Assembly (NCBI GenBank): GCA_945898515.1
Contig: CAMDIH010000018.1
Location: forward strand, 1-35,884
Direction: 5' to 3'
Source: Candidatus Neomicrothrix parvicella RN1
GTDB taxonomy: Bacteria > Actinomycetota > Acidimicrobiia > Acidimicrobiales > VFJN01
Length of the DNA stretch: 35,884 nucleotides
Notes under the pieces: generated by a model
The model's input: only the letters and a program-made list of their open reading frames with translations
Database searches by the model: none
Told to the model about the DNA's origin: nothing
Part shown: one piece after another, positions 16,505 to 24,770 of the stretch
Position numbering within the stretch: position 1 is the first letter of the stretch
How the letters are laid out: every line of letters begins with the position of its first letter
Position numbers and translations under genes: made by a program

Positions 16505-17162
16505 CGCCGCGCTAATGGCGGGAAAAGATCTCCGAATCGAGTGGCGCTCCCGTGTCACCACCCAGCAGATCCTGCCGTTCGCTGTGCTGGTCATCTTGTT
16601 GTTCGGGATGGCCCTCGACCCCGACCGGGGGATCTTGGCCCGGGCCAGTTCGGGCCTGTTCTGGATCGCCGTGTTGTTCTGCTCACTGCTCGCCATCCAG
16701 CGCGCCTTCACCATTGAGGCCGCCGACGGGGGCCGGGACGCGCTGCGGTTGTCGGGTCTCGATCCGGCTGGCGTGTTCTTGGGCAAGGCGGCGGCGATCG
16801 CCGTGCAACTCATTGCGCTGGAAATCGTTCTCGCCATGGGGGTTGTGATCATTTATGGCGCCCGGATCACGGGGTTCCCACTGCTGCTGGCCACGTGCCT
16901 GGCCGCCACCGCAGGACTGGCGGCGGCTGGCACGCTGTACGGCGTGCTTGCTGCTGGTCTTCGCGTCCGCGAAACGTTGCTCCCGATTCTGCTCCTCCCG
17001 GTCTTGGCACCGGTGCTGATCGCTGCCACTCGGGCCTTTGAGGCGGCGCTGGGGGGCGTGGCGGTCGAGGGCTGGCCGTGGTGCGGATTGCTGGCCATGT
17101 TCGCGCTGCTCTATTTGATCTTCGGCACCCTTGCCTTCGGCACCCTGTTGGAGGAGTCATGA
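16494..17162 (+). CDS. ccmB: Cytochrome c maturation membrane protein CcmB
   Basis: Membrane subunit paired with CcmA. 222 aa with about six spans; the N-terminal MAGKDLRIEWRSR and QQILPFAVLVILLFGMAL are typical of CcmB, and the long polar stretch ADGGRDALRLSGLDPAGVFLGKA follows the second span. Start taken as TTG at 16494, which overlaps the ccmA stop and has GAGGAG about eight bases upstream; the first residues MFRDAALMAGKDL match the family's N-terminus. An ATG seven codons later is the alternative. Confidence 0.9.
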   Translation: MFRDAALMAGKDLRIEWRSRVTTQQILPFAVLVILLFGMALDPDRGILARASSGLFWIAVLFCSLLAIQRAFTIEAADGGRDALRLSGLDPAGVFLGKAAAIAVQLIALEIVLAMGVVIIYGARITGFPLLLATCLAATAGLAAAGTLYGVLAAGLRVRETLLPILLLPVLAPVLIAATRAFEAALGGVAVEGWPWCGLLAMFALLYLIFGTLAFGTLLEES

Positions 17163-17932
17163 CCACCCCGTTGGATGCTTCTGCCCTGCGCGCCACCACC
17201 GGCTCACGCGCCACCCGCTTGTTAGGAATCCTCACGCTGGCAGGCATGGGCCTATTGGTGTGGTGTGCCTTTTGGTGGAGCCCACCTGATGTGGTCCAAA
17301 AGGATGCAGTCCGGCTGTTGTATGTGCACGTGCCCACCGCCATCGTGGCCTTCACGGGGTGTTTGATCACGACGGTGGCATCGGCCATGTGGTTGCGTCG
17401 CAAGAGCGACGGATGGTGGCTGCTCGGGCTGGCTTCGGCGGAGGTGGCCTTGGTGTTCACCGCCGTCTGCCTTCTCACCGGCGCGATCTGGGGGCGCATT
17501 ACCTGGGGCACGTACTGGGATTGGGATCCTCGCATCACCTCCACCACCATGCTGTTCATCCTTTTGGTGGGCTATTTGGCATTGCGCCGCATCGATGGTG
17601 AGTCCGGAGATGCTGCACAGCGCGGCGGGCGCAGCGCCGTGGTGGGGCTGTTGTTGTTTCCGAACGTGTTGATCGTGCACTTCTCGGTTGATTGGTGGCG
17701 TTCGTTGCACCAGACCGCCACCATCACCCGGCTCGACCCCACCATCGAGGGCGCGATGCTCTTTACCTTGATGCTCGGTATCGTGGTGTTTTCGATGTTC
17801 TTTGTCTGGCTCTTGATGCACCGCTTCCGCTTGGCTTGGTTGGACGAGCGCGTCGGGGCGTTGGGCCTCGACGATGCCATCCGTGCCCGTCGAGCCGAAG
17901 CGCACCCGCCCACTCCCGAAGGGAAGAGCTAA
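17159..17932 (+). CDS. ccmC: Haem-handling protein CcmC
   Basis: Loads haem onto CcmE at the outer face of the membrane. 257 aa, six spans, with the tryptophan-rich WGTYWDWDPRITS loop (about 116-128) and two conserved periplasmic histidines, His57 in LLYVHVPT and a second in the LHQT segment (His184). ATG overlaps the ccmB stop (ATGA) and GAGGAG lies three bases upstream. Member of the haem-handling family that also includes CcmF and CcsA; the flanking ccmB and ccmD-E genes fix it as CcmC. Confidence 0.93.
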   Translation: MTTPLDASALRATTGSRATRLLGILTLAGMGLLVWCAFWWSPPDVVQKDAVRLLYVHVPTAIVAFTGCLITTVASAMWLRRKSDGWWLLGLASAEVALVFTAVCLLTGAIWGRITWGTYWDWDPRITSTTMLFILLVGYLALRRIDGESGDAAQRGGRSAVVGLLLFPNVLIVHFSVDWWRSLHQTATITRLDPTIEGAMLFTLMLGIVVFSMFFVWLLMHRFRLAWLDERVGALGLDDAIRARRAEAHPPTPEGKS

Positions 17933-18075
17933 TGCTGGCCTTCACCTACGCTGGGTACCTGGCGGCGGGTTGGGGCATCTCGCTGGCCGTGTTGGGCGGG
18001 TACGCCTGGATCACGGTGCGTCGCGGGCGGGCTCGGGCGGCCCTGGTGCCAGCCAAGGAGCGTCGGTGGAGCTGA
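17932..18075 (+). CDS. ccmD: CcmD, small haem-exporter subunit
   Basis: 47 aa with one membrane span (AGYLAAGWGISLAVLGGYAWI) followed by a basic tail (RRGRARAALVPAKERRW), as expected for CcmD, which stabilises the CcmABC-CcmE complex. The start overlaps the ccmC stop by one base (TAATG) with GGGAAGAG before it. CcmD is poorly conserved in sequence, so the call rests on size, topology and position between ccmC and ccmE. Confidence 0.85.
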   Translation: MLAFTYAGYLAAGWGISLAVLGGYAWITVRRGRARAALVPAKERRWS

Positions 18076-18569
18076 GTCCACGCCCGTCGACAACGCCGGG
18101 GGCACCTGGGGGGACGCGCCGCCGCAAGCCCTGGGTGTACGGCGTGCTGATGCTGGTGGCCGTGGGTTTGGGCGTGGTCGTGTACCAGGGTCTGAACAGC
18201 GCCTCGCTCTACTTTTACAACGCTGATGAAGCGGTGGAACAGCGCCAGGACCTCAGTGATCGGCGATTCCGGTTACAGGGCACTGTGCAGGAGGGAACCG
18301 TCGCCACCACTGGCGATGGCGTCACGTTCACGGTGGCCTACAACGGGGTTGATGTTCGTGTCCGGCACCAGGGCGATCCCCCTGAACTTTTTCAACCCGG
18401 CATCCCCGTGGTGCTCGAAGGCCGCTGGGCGGCGGCGGGCGGAGAGTTCGCTAGCGATTTGATCAGGGTGAAGCACTCTGAGCAATACGTGGCCGACAAC
18501 GGTGAGCGCCTCACCGATGCCGATGATGGCCAGAGTGGCGACGAACGCCCTAGCCCCCGCATTCCGTGA
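18066..18569 (+). CDS. ccmE: Haem chaperone CcmE
   Basis: Periplasmic membrane-anchored OB-fold protein that binds haem covalently and passes it to CcmF. 167 aa: span at about 23-41, then the beta barrel (FRLQGTVQEGTV, DVRVRHQGDPPELFQPGIPVVLEGRW) and the haem site HSEQY with His137 and Tyr141 (HxxxY type, not the CxxxY variant). GTG start, AAGGAG five bases before it; overlaps ccmD by ten bases. The tail after Tyr141 is acidic and disordered-looking. Confidence 0.93.
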   Translation: MELSPRPSTTPGAPGGTRRRKPWVYGVLMLVAVGLGVVVYQGLNSASLYFYNADEAVEQRQDLSDRRFRLQGTVQEGTVATTGDGVTFTVAYNGVDVRVRHQGDPPELFQPGIPVVLEGRWAAAGGEFASDLIRVKHSEQYVADNGERLTDADDGQSGDERPSPRIP

Positions 18570-20545
18570 ACGCAGCGCTCGGCACTGCCGGCATCGTGTT
18601 GGGGTTCGCGGCGTCCTGCCTCGGCGTGGCGACGCTGGCGGTTGGCCTGCGGCAGAAGCGACCTCGGCTTCTCGAGACCGGCTGGACGTACAGCCTCTTG
18701 GCGTTACTCGGCGCCATTGTCGCCGTCGTAGCGATGCAACGGGCGCTCATCACCCGCGATTTCTCCATGGGGTTCGTCAACGACCACGGTTCGTCTCGCA
18801 CGCCGGCCCTGTTCAACGTGGCCACGATGTGGTCGGCGCTGGAGGGTTCGATTCTCCTGTGGGTGGCGATCCTCACCGGGTACACCGTGCATGTGGCGCG
18901 GAAGTTTCGGGCCCGTCTGACCGACCCACTGGTGGGGATGGCCCTACTGGTGATGCTGGTGGTCTGTGCTTTCTTCTTTCTTCTCATCCTCGGGCCCGCC
19001 AACCCCTTCACCACGGTCTCGGTCTTACCCGGTTTCGATGGTCCGGGTCCGAATCCGCTGCTCCAGGAGCACATCCTGATGGCGATTCATCCGCCGATGC
19101 TCTACCTGGGATACGTGGGGTTCACGGTGCCGTTTGCCTTTGCCATCGCGGCACTGGCCACGGGTCGTCTCGGTGAAGGCTGGCTGTTGGAAACCAGGCG
19201 GGCCACGCTCACCGCCTGGGGGTTTCTCACCATCGGGATCATTCTCGGTGCGTGGTGGAGTTACGAAGTTCTTGGTTGGGGTGGCTATTGGGGCTGGGAT
19301 CCGGTGGAGAACGCCTCGTTGCTGCCGTGGCTCACCGGTACCGCCTATCTCCATTCGGTGCTGGTGCAGGAACGTCGCGGCATGCTGCGGGTCTGGAACC
19401 TTTCCTTGTTGTGCGCCACCTTCAGCCTCACGATCCTTGGCACGTTCCTCACCCGTTCCGGGGTACTCGAATCGGTGCATGCCTTTAGCGACAGCGACAT
19501 TGGGGTCTGGCTCCTGTCGTTCTTCGCCCTCACCGTGGCGGTCACCCTCGGCCTCATCGGATGGCGGGGCGACCAGTTGCGCTCGCCCGGGCAGATCGAT
19601 TCTCCCCTCTCGCGGGAGAGTGCCTTTCTGGTCAACAACGTGTTGTTTGCCGCCTTCGCCTTTGTAGTGCTGCTGGGCACGGTGTTCCCGTTGATTGCCG
19701 AGGCGGTCAACGGGCGGGGGGTGGCGGTCGGACCGCCGTACTTCAATCGGATGACCGTACCGATCGGTCTTGCCTTGCTCTTCATGATGGCCGTCGCCCC
19801 GGTCCTGCCGTGGCGGAAGGCCTCCACCGAGTTGCTCTCCAAGCGATTGTTCTTCCCGGCCTGGGCGGCGGCCATCACTGCGGTGGTAGCCGTGGCCCTG
19901 GGCACCCGAGGTTTCGGCACGGTGGCCACCTTCGCGTTGGGTGCCTTCGCCGGTGGGGCCGCGCTCCGGCAGGTGGTTCTCGCTACTCGCCGGCAAGGTT
20001 GGCGGGGTTTCGTGGGCCGGGCGAACGGGGGGATGATCGTGCACCTTGGGGTGGTGATTATCGCCGTGGCGATCGCCACCAACGGTCACTTCCTGCGCGA
20101 GGTCGAGACTTCTTTCGAGCCGGGGCAGACGCTGACGGTGGGAGGTCATGAGATCACCTACCTACGCACCGTTGTGGTGGAGGAACGCAACCGAACGGCC
20201 ACCAAGGTGAGCGTGCAGATCGATGGCGACCAGATCTACGAGCCGGCCCTTTCGCGTTACCCCGGGTTTGGTTCCCTGATCGGCACGCCGTCGGTGAAGA
20301 CGGGCTTGCGCGAAGACGTGTACATCACCGTGACCCGACTTCCTGAGGGTGCCGACGGTCCCGTGGTGCTCCGGGTGATCATTCAACCGATGGCCCTCTG
20401 GCTTTGGGTTGGCGGCGGGGTGATGCTGTTGGGCACGATCTTGGCGGCGTGGCCAGGCCGTCGTCGGCTACCAACCGATGCGGTGTCGGCGCTGATTCCT
20501 CTCGACGGTCCAGTTTCGGCGGCCCCGGGACGAGGGACGGAGTGA
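18566..20545 (+). CDS. ccmF: Cytochrome c haem lyase subunit CcmF
   Basis: Large membrane protein (659 aa, about 14-15 spans) that takes haem from CcmE and attaches it to apocytochrome c. The WWD domain WGGYWGWDPVENASLLPW is at about 238-255, with conserved histidines around it (QEHILMAIHPPMLY before, YLHS after). The C-terminal part holds a soluble segment (HEITYLRTVVVEERNRTATKV) typical of CcmF and a last span. Starts with GTG overlapping the ccmE stop (GTGA). Full length. Confidence 0.95.
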   Translation: MNAALGTAGIVLGFAASCLGVATLAVGLRQKRPRLLETGWTYSLLALLGAIVAVVAMQRALITRDFSMGFVNDHGSSRTPALFNVATMWSALEGSILLWVAILTGYTVHVARKFRARLTDPLVGMALLVMLVVCAFFFLLILGPANPFTTVSVLPGFDGPGPNPLLQEHILMAIHPPMLYLGYVGFTVPFAFAIAALATGRLGEGWLLETRRATLTAWGFLTIGIILGAWWSYEVLGWGGYWGWDPVENASLLPWLTGTAYLHSVLVQERRGMLRVWNLSLLCATFSLTILGTFLTRSGVLESVHAFSDSDIGVWLLSFFALTVAVTLGLIGWRGDQLRSPGQIDSPLSRESAFLVNNVLFAAFAFVVLLGTVFPLIAEAVNGRGVAVGPPYFNRMTVPIGLALLFMMAVAPVLPWRKASTELLSKRLFFPAWAAAITAVVAVALGTRGFGTVATFALGAFAGGAALRQVVLATRRQGWRGFVGRANGGMIVHLGVVIIAVAIATNGHFLREVETSFEPGQTLTVGGHEITYLRTVVVEERNRTATKVSVQIDGDQIYEPALSRYPGFGSLIGTPSVKTGLREDVYITVTRLPEGADGPVVLRVIIQPMALWLWVGGGVMLLGTILAAWPGRRRLPTDAVSALIPLDGPVSAAPGRGTE

Positions 20546-21138
20546 GCGTCGCCGGCGCTGAGCCTGATCTTTCCGATCATCACAGGGGCTCGGTTCGAGA
20601 GGGGCGGCCGATGTTGATCGTGGCGGTGGTGTTGGCCGTGGTGGTGGCGTTGTTGATCGCCGTACTGGCTACCCGTTCCCCCAGCGGTGAGCGCAGTCGG
20701 CAGAGTCCGCTCCTGGGTCGGCCCGCCCCGGCCATTGTGGGCATCACCCTGGCGGGGGAAGGCTTTGATCTGGCCGATTACCGGGGCCGCTGGGTGGTGG
20801 TGAACTTCTTTGCCACCTGGTGCATCCCCTGTGTGCAGGAGCACCCGGAACTGGCGGAGTTCCAAGCTCTTCATGCCGGTACCGGCGACGCCACCCTGGT
20901 AAGTGTGTTGTTCGACAACACCGCCGACGAGGCGCAGGCGTTTTTTACCGAGAACGGTGGTGACTGGCCGGTGGTGGCCGACGAGGTGGGCGCGGTAGGG
21001 GTGGACTATGGCGTGGCTCGGGTGCCCGAATCGTTCCTGGTAACACCGAGCGGCATCGTGGTGGAGCGCCTCGTAGGCGGGGTAACCGCCGCCGAGATCG
21101 ACGAGCTCATTGCCCTCTACGAGGGGGCTCCGGAGTGA
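20542..21138 (+). CDS. ccmG: CcmG/DsbE-type thioredoxin-like protein
   Basis: Reduces apocytochrome CXXCH motifs outside the membrane. 198 aa: short cytoplasmic N-terminus, span at about 24-44, then a thioredoxin fold with redox motif ATWCIPC (Cys94, Cys97) and cis-proline region ARVPESF. FFATWCIPCVQEHPEL resembles the TlpA/CcmG/ResA group. GTG at 20542 is preferred since it overlaps the ccmF stop (GTGA) like its neighbours and AGGGA precedes it; ATG at 20611 with GAGAGGGG upstream is a real alternative and would begin just at the span. Confidence 0.88.
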   Translation: MSVAGAEPDLSDHHRGSVREGRPMLIVAVVLAVVVALLIAVLATRSPSGERSRQSPLLGRPAPAIVGITLAGEGFDLADYRGRWVVVNFFATWCIPCVQEHPELAEFQALHAGTGDATLVSVLFDNTADEAQAFFTENGGDWPVVADEVGAVGVDYGVARVPESFLVTPSGIVVERLVGGVTAAEIDELIALYEGAPE

Positions 21139-21608
21139 TCGACTGGGTTCGGGATCCTCGTGTGCGCCGGTGGGGTTGGATCGTCATCGCCGCCTTGATC
21201 ATCGTTTCGATGGGGCGCGCCACGCTGGAGGCTGGTCCGCCCCGCACCACAGCGGAACAGGTTCGGGTCATCGGCGCCACCCTCAAGTGCCCCACCTGTC
21301 GAAGCCAGTCGGTGGCGGGCTCGGATTCGGCCGCCGCCAAAGCGATTCGCAACGAGATCACCCAACGGGTGGAGGCGGGGGAGTCGGGCGATGAAATCCG
21401 CCGGGCCATCTCAGCCACCTACGACGATGTGCAACTGATCCCCCAGGCGAGTGGGTTCGAGGGGTTGGTGTGGATCCTCCCAGTGTTCGTCCTCGTGCTC
21501 GCTCTCGCCGGTGTCGCCACCGGGGTGGCGCGCTGGCGCAGCGCCACCACGCGGCACGCCACCGAAGCCGATCGGGCTCTGGTGCACGAAGCCTTGGACA
21601 AGCGATGA
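21135..21608 (+). CDS. ccmH: CcmH (CycL-type) apocytochrome c thiol oxidoreductase
   Basis: 157 aa with an N-terminal span (about 14-27), the periplasmic three-helix domain holding LKCPTCRSQSVAGSD (Cys52 and Cys55, equivalent of the family LRCxxCQNxS motif) and a C-terminal span at about 109-130. It works with CcmG and CcmI on apocytochrome thiols. GTG start overlapping the ccmG stop (GTGA). The basic Arg in place of the usual Gln after the second cysteine is a small deviation. Confidence 0.92.
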   Translation: MIDWVRDPRVRRWGWIVIAALIIVSMGRATLEAGPPRTTAEQVRVIGATLKCPTCRSQSVAGSDSAAAKAIRNEITQRVEAGESGDEIRRAISATYDDVQLIPQASGFEGLVWILPVFVLVLALAGVATGVARWRSATTRHATEADRALVHEALDKR

Positions 21609-22306
21609 GCGACTTGGAGGACCAGCGGGAGTTCCTGTTGCGCTCGTTGGAGGATCTCGAACGCGAACACGACGCTGGCGACATCGACGAGCAGGACTAC
21701 GGCGTGCTCAAGGACGACTACACCGCCCGGGCGGCAGCGGTCTTGCGGGCGATCGAGCAGGGTGGGGTGCGGGCACCGGTGCCAGCGCGGCGCCGCCGGT
21801 CGTGGGTGGCGTTGGGGGGAGTGGTGCTTTTCGCCCTGCTCGCCGCCGTCTTGGTGGCGCAGGGTTCGGGTCGTCGCGATGCCGGCGACACCCTCACCGG
21901 GGGTATCCGCCAGTCCAGTACGGAGAAACTCAACGAGGCGGGCCGGCGGGGCAGCGAGGGGGACTACGAGGGCGGGATTGCCCTGTACGACGAGGTACTC
22001 GTGGCCGACCCTGATAATCGCGAGGCTCTTACCTACCGGGGCTGGTTCCTCTTCTTGTCGGGGGAGCGTGCCGAGGGTCTGACCCAACTGTTGGAAGTGG
22101 CTACCGCGCAGGGCGACTACCCCGACGTGCACGCCTTCCTGGCGGTGGTGTTCGATCGGAATGGACTCACTGCGGAGGCGTTGCGGGAACTCCGTTTGCT
22201 CGACGAACTCGACGCCCCTGCCTACATCCGCGAGATCGTTGCCTCCCTACGCGACCGCCTCGAAGCCGCCAGTTCGAGTACCACCACTGTCACCGTCGGC
22301 GGCTGA
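21605..22306 (+). CDS. CcmI-like TPR membrane protein
   Basis: 233 aa. A charged helical N-terminus (about 1-50, QREFLLRSLEDLEREHDAGDI) resembles the cytoplasmic loop of CcmI; one span follows at about 63-80 (SWVALGGVVLFALLAAVLVA), then TPR-like helices (YEGGIALYDEVLVADPDNREALTYRGWFLFLSG) that would hold apocytochrome C-termini. The first span of classical CcmI is missing, so the protein starts inside the cell. ATG overlaps the ccmH stop (ATGA). Last gene of the ccm operon; the next gene is convergent seven bases on. Confidence 0.78.
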   Translation: MSDLEDQREFLLRSLEDLEREHDAGDIDEQDYGVLKDDYTARAAAVLRAIEQGGVRAPVPARRRRSWVALGGVVLFALLAAVLVAQGSGRRDAGDTLTGGIRQSSTEKLNEAGRRGSEGDYEGGIALYDEVLVADPDNREALTYRGWFLFLSGERAEGLTQLLEVATAQGDYPDVHAFLAVVFDRNGLTAEALRELRLLDELDAPAYIREIVASLRDRLEAASSSTTTVTVGG

Positions 22307-22313
22307 ATCACCC

Positions 22314-22778
22314 TTAGCCGGGTGGCGGTAGGTAGTGGCCCTTGGTGATTCGGTTGGCATCCCAGGCCAGGACCCAGGTGGACGCCTTTTGCCACCGGAG
22401 GTCGTCTTTGAGTTTCAGACCCTGCGCCAGGAGAGCATCGAGGACATCGGGGATCACGTCACCGTGGCTGCAGAAGGCCGCGTTCGTATTCCGCAGGCCG
22501 TTCGCCGCCGCTAAGGCTCCCGCCGCGCCCGCCCCTTCGGTGAGGCACGGCTCGCTCTGCACCGCCAGATCGAGGCGTTGGGCGAGGGGCTCGAGGGTGC
22601 GCTCGCAGCGGAGAAAGGGACTGGCCAGCAGAACGGTGATGCCACTGTGGGCGAACTGCCCGGCCAGAGCAGTGGCCTGACGCTGCCCTCGGGGGGACAG
22701 CGGTCGCTGCTCATCGGCTCCGTCGTGATCGCGACGATGACCAGCGTCGGCATGGCGTATCAGGTAGAGCTTGCCCAT
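22314..22778 (-). CDS. SixA-like histidine phosphatase
   Basis: 154 aa, the short branch of the histidine phosphatase superfamily. LIRHADAG (Arg8, His9) is the phosphoryl-acceptor motif and CSHGDVIPDVLDAL holds the second catalytic histidine. Arg in the SPFLRCERTLEPLA stretch is also conserved. SixA-type enzymes remove phosphate from phosphohistidine; similar short proteins act on small phosphoesters, so the substrate is open. No Shine-Dalgarno is seen; TATCCT (22793-22788) nine bases before the ATG could be a -10 of a near-leaderless message. Confidence 0.85.
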   Translation of the reverse strand: MGKLYLIRHADAGHRRDHDGADEQRPLSPRGQRQATALAGQFAHSGITVLLASPFLRCERTLEPLAQRLDLAVQSEPCLTEGAGAAGALAAANGLRNTNAAFCSHGDVIPDVLDALLAQGLKLKDDLRWQKASTWVLAWDANRITKGHYLPPPG

Positions 22779-22820
22779 CCCGCCGGGAGGATAGTCGCGT
22801 GCCCGATCGACTCGGCAAGC

Positions 22821-23918
22821 TCAACGCAAGCTGCGCAGGGCCTCCAGGATGGGTGGGAGGGCATCGATGGCGGCGGTGACGTCGGCCTCGGTGGTGTTCC
22901 ATCCCACCGACAGCCGGAGGCTGCGGTGCGCGTCTAGCCCCATGGCTTCCAGGACCGGGGAGGGCTCGAGGGCCTCCGAAGAGCAGGCGCTGCCGGAGTG
23001 GGCGGCCACCCCGGCGCGATCGAGGCCAAGAATGACCGCCTGTGGCTCGATGCCGTCGATGCCAAGACACACGAGGTGGGGGAGCCGATTGATGGGATCT
23101 CCATAGCGATGCACGCCGATCATGGTGTCGGCGGCCGCTGCGATGCGCTCGGTGAGGCGGCGTTGCTCGGCGCTCTCGGTGGCGGTGTTCACGGCGGCAG
23201 CGGCGGCCCCGAACCCAGCGATGGACGACACCGACTCGAGTCCGGCGCGCCGGGCCCGTTCCTGCTCGCCACCGAGGAGGAGGGGTCGCACTCGCAGGCC
23301 GCGACGCACCAGCAGGGCGCCCACGCCAGCGGGCCCACCGAACTTGTGGGCCGACACGGACAGCAGGTCGGCGCCGAGGTCGTCGAAGCGGATGGTCTCG
23401 TGGCCGATGGCTTGGGCCGCATCAACGTGCACGAGGACACCCCGCGATTGGCATCGGGCCACGACTTCAGCCACTGGCTGCATGGTGCCAACCTCGTGGT
23501 TTCCCCACTGGACATGCACCACGGCGGTGTCCGGGCGGAGGGCGTTGAGCACTTCGTCGGGATCGATCCGACCGTAGTGATCGGTACCCACCAGCGTCAC
23601 TTCGCCGTTGGCCGCCGCCCCGAGTCGTACGGCGGAGTGCTCCACGGCCGCCAGCACCTGGTGACTACCCCGCTCGGCGGCCCCCCAGCAGGCTGCCGCA
23701 ATTGCCTCGGTCGCCCCACTGGTGAACACAATCGAACGGGGGCGGGTGCCGAGGAGGTCGGCTACCTGCTCACGGGCGGTTTCTACCGTCACCCGGGCTT
23801 CAAGGCCTTCGGCATAGATGCGTCCGGGGTCGCCCGCCTGGCCCAACCACTTGGTCATCAAGGTGAGCGCCTCGGGGCGCAAGGGAGATGTCGACGCGTG
23901 GTCGAGGTAGTGCCGCAT
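22821..23918 (-). CDS. Cysteine desulfurase, NifS/IscS type
   Basis: PLP enzyme of 365 aa that removes sulfur from cysteine for Fe-S clusters and thio-modifications. YLDHASTSPLRPEA at the N-terminus, FTSGATEAI, His94, VDAAQAIGH with the PLP-ring Asp166, PLP lysine at Lys192 in SAHKFGGP, and the persulfide cysteine Cys312 in HSGSACSS. The active-site loop is the long IscS/NifS form, not the SufS form. Starts ten bases after the SufR-like regulator gene, in the same operon. An actinobacterial relative is often called iscS, but no IscU or SUF genes are in the window. Confidence 0.92.
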   Translation of the reverse strand: MRHYLDHASTSPLRPEALTLMTKWLGQAGDPGRIYAEGLEARVTVETAREQVADLLGTRPRSIVFTSGATEAIAAACWGAAERGSHQVLAAVEHSAVRLGAAANGEVTLVGTDHYGRIDPDEVLNALRPDTAVVHVQWGNHEVGTMQPVAEVVARCQSRGVLVHVDAAQAIGHETIRFDDLGADLLSVSAHKFGGPAGVGALLVRRGLRVRPLLLGGEQERARRAGLESVSSIAGFGAAAAAVNTATESAEQRRLTERIAAAADTMIGVHRYGDPINRLPHLVCLGIDGIEPQAVILGLDRAGVAAHSGSACSSEALEPSPVLEAMGLDAHRSLRLSVGWNTTEADVTAAIDALPPILEALRSLR

Positions 23919-23928
23919 TACGGGTCGC

Positions 23929-24711
23929 TCAGCCGATGATGGACGTGATGCAGCGATCGTCGCCCATGGGACGGCTTTGGGTGGTGGCGGTGTCGGCTTG
24001 GCCGTAGAGGGCACCGAGCATGCCGCGCACCAGGCCCCGGTCTACCGCGCAGATCACCGGGTGCTCGATGGCAGCATCCCCGAAGGGACAGTGGTCCGAC
24101 ACGATGCGTAGCCCGTCGCCATGACGTTCGGCATGGGCGGCGAACCCGTGGGCGGTGAGGGCGTCGGCTACTGCGTGAAGGGCGGTGCGGAAAGATTTCT
24201 GGGCTGCTCCGGTGGAGGCCGCATCGGCCAGAGCCGTCGCGCCCGGCCCGCCCATGGCCTCGGCCATCGCCTCTCCGTATTTCACCCCTACCTCCTCAGC
24301 CATCGCCTCGGCGGTGCCGTCGGGCAGCAGGGAGAGGGCGTTGCCGAGCAGGGCGACGAGGAGGTCGTCGTGGCGCACGGGGAGTTCGAGGGTCATCTCG
24401 GGAGACGACACCCGGTAGTGCTTCGAGGGACGACCGGCACCGGCGCCGCTGCGCCCGACGGAAACGTCGATGTAGCCGCCTCCGGCCAGTTTGTCGAGGT
24501 GATGGCGGGCGACGTTGGGGTGCAGTTCGAACCGTTCGGCCACGGCGGCGGTGGTGACGCCGACCGGGTCGGTGTGGCCCTCGGCGACTTCGCTGTGCTC
24601 ATGCACGAACAGGTAAATCTCCCGGCGAGTGGGGTCGCCAAAGGCTGAGGTGATGGCCGTGACGGCCGAGGAGAACTCTCTCGGAGTGAGCGGTTGGGGG
24701 ACTACGGACAT
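23929..24711 (-). CDS. SufR-like Fe-S sensing transcriptional regulator
   Basis: 260 aa. An N-terminal winged helix (about 15-105: AFGDPTRREIYLFV, AERFELHPNVARHHLDKLAGGGYI) binds DNA. The C-terminal domain has three cysteines, Cys208, Cys221 and Cys254, in a CX12CX32C pattern (HCPFG ... VICAVDRG ... DDRCITSI), like the [4Fe-4S] ligands of SufR proteins, where CX12C is conserved. It is expected to repress or activate Fe-S genes by cluster occupancy. Cotranscribed with the cysteine desulfurase and divergent from mrp across a dyad. No Shine-Dalgarno; TAGAAT lies eight bases before the ATG. Confidence 0.85.
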   Translation of the reverse strand: MSVVPQPLTPREFSSAVTAITSAFGDPTRREIYLFVHEHSEVAEGHTDPVGVTTAAVAERFELHPNVARHHLDKLAGGGYIDVSVGRSGAGAGRPSKHYRVSSPEMTLELPVRHDDLLVALLGNALSLLPDGTAEAMAEEVGVKYGEAMAEAMGGPGATALADAASTGAAQKSFRTALHAVADALTAHGFAAHAERHGDGLRIVSDHCPFGDAAIEHPVICAVDRGLVRGMLGALYGQADTATTQSRPMGDDRCITSIIG

Positions 24712-24715
24712 TGCC

Positions 24716-24728
24716 CGGTATTCTACCG
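24716..24728. promoter_or_regulatory. Dyad CGGTA-N3-TACCG between sufR and mrp, overlapping a -10 element
   Basis: Perfect 5-base arms around TTC. On the minus strand it contains TAGAAT (24725-24720), the likely -10 of leaderless sufR; on the plus strand TATTCT (24719-24724) may serve mrp 47 bases downstream. A protein bound here would block both directions, so it is the best candidate operator for the SufR-like regulator. It differs from the mycobacterial SufR site. Confidence 0.45.
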
Positions 24729-24770
24729 AAGGCTGAAGTGGATTTCCCCTGAACTTGGAGCGATTGCCTT

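Noticed and set aside
19025-20149. 374-codon open frame on the minus strand
   Set aside because: Antisense to ccmF; low-complexity charged translation typical of high-GC shadows.
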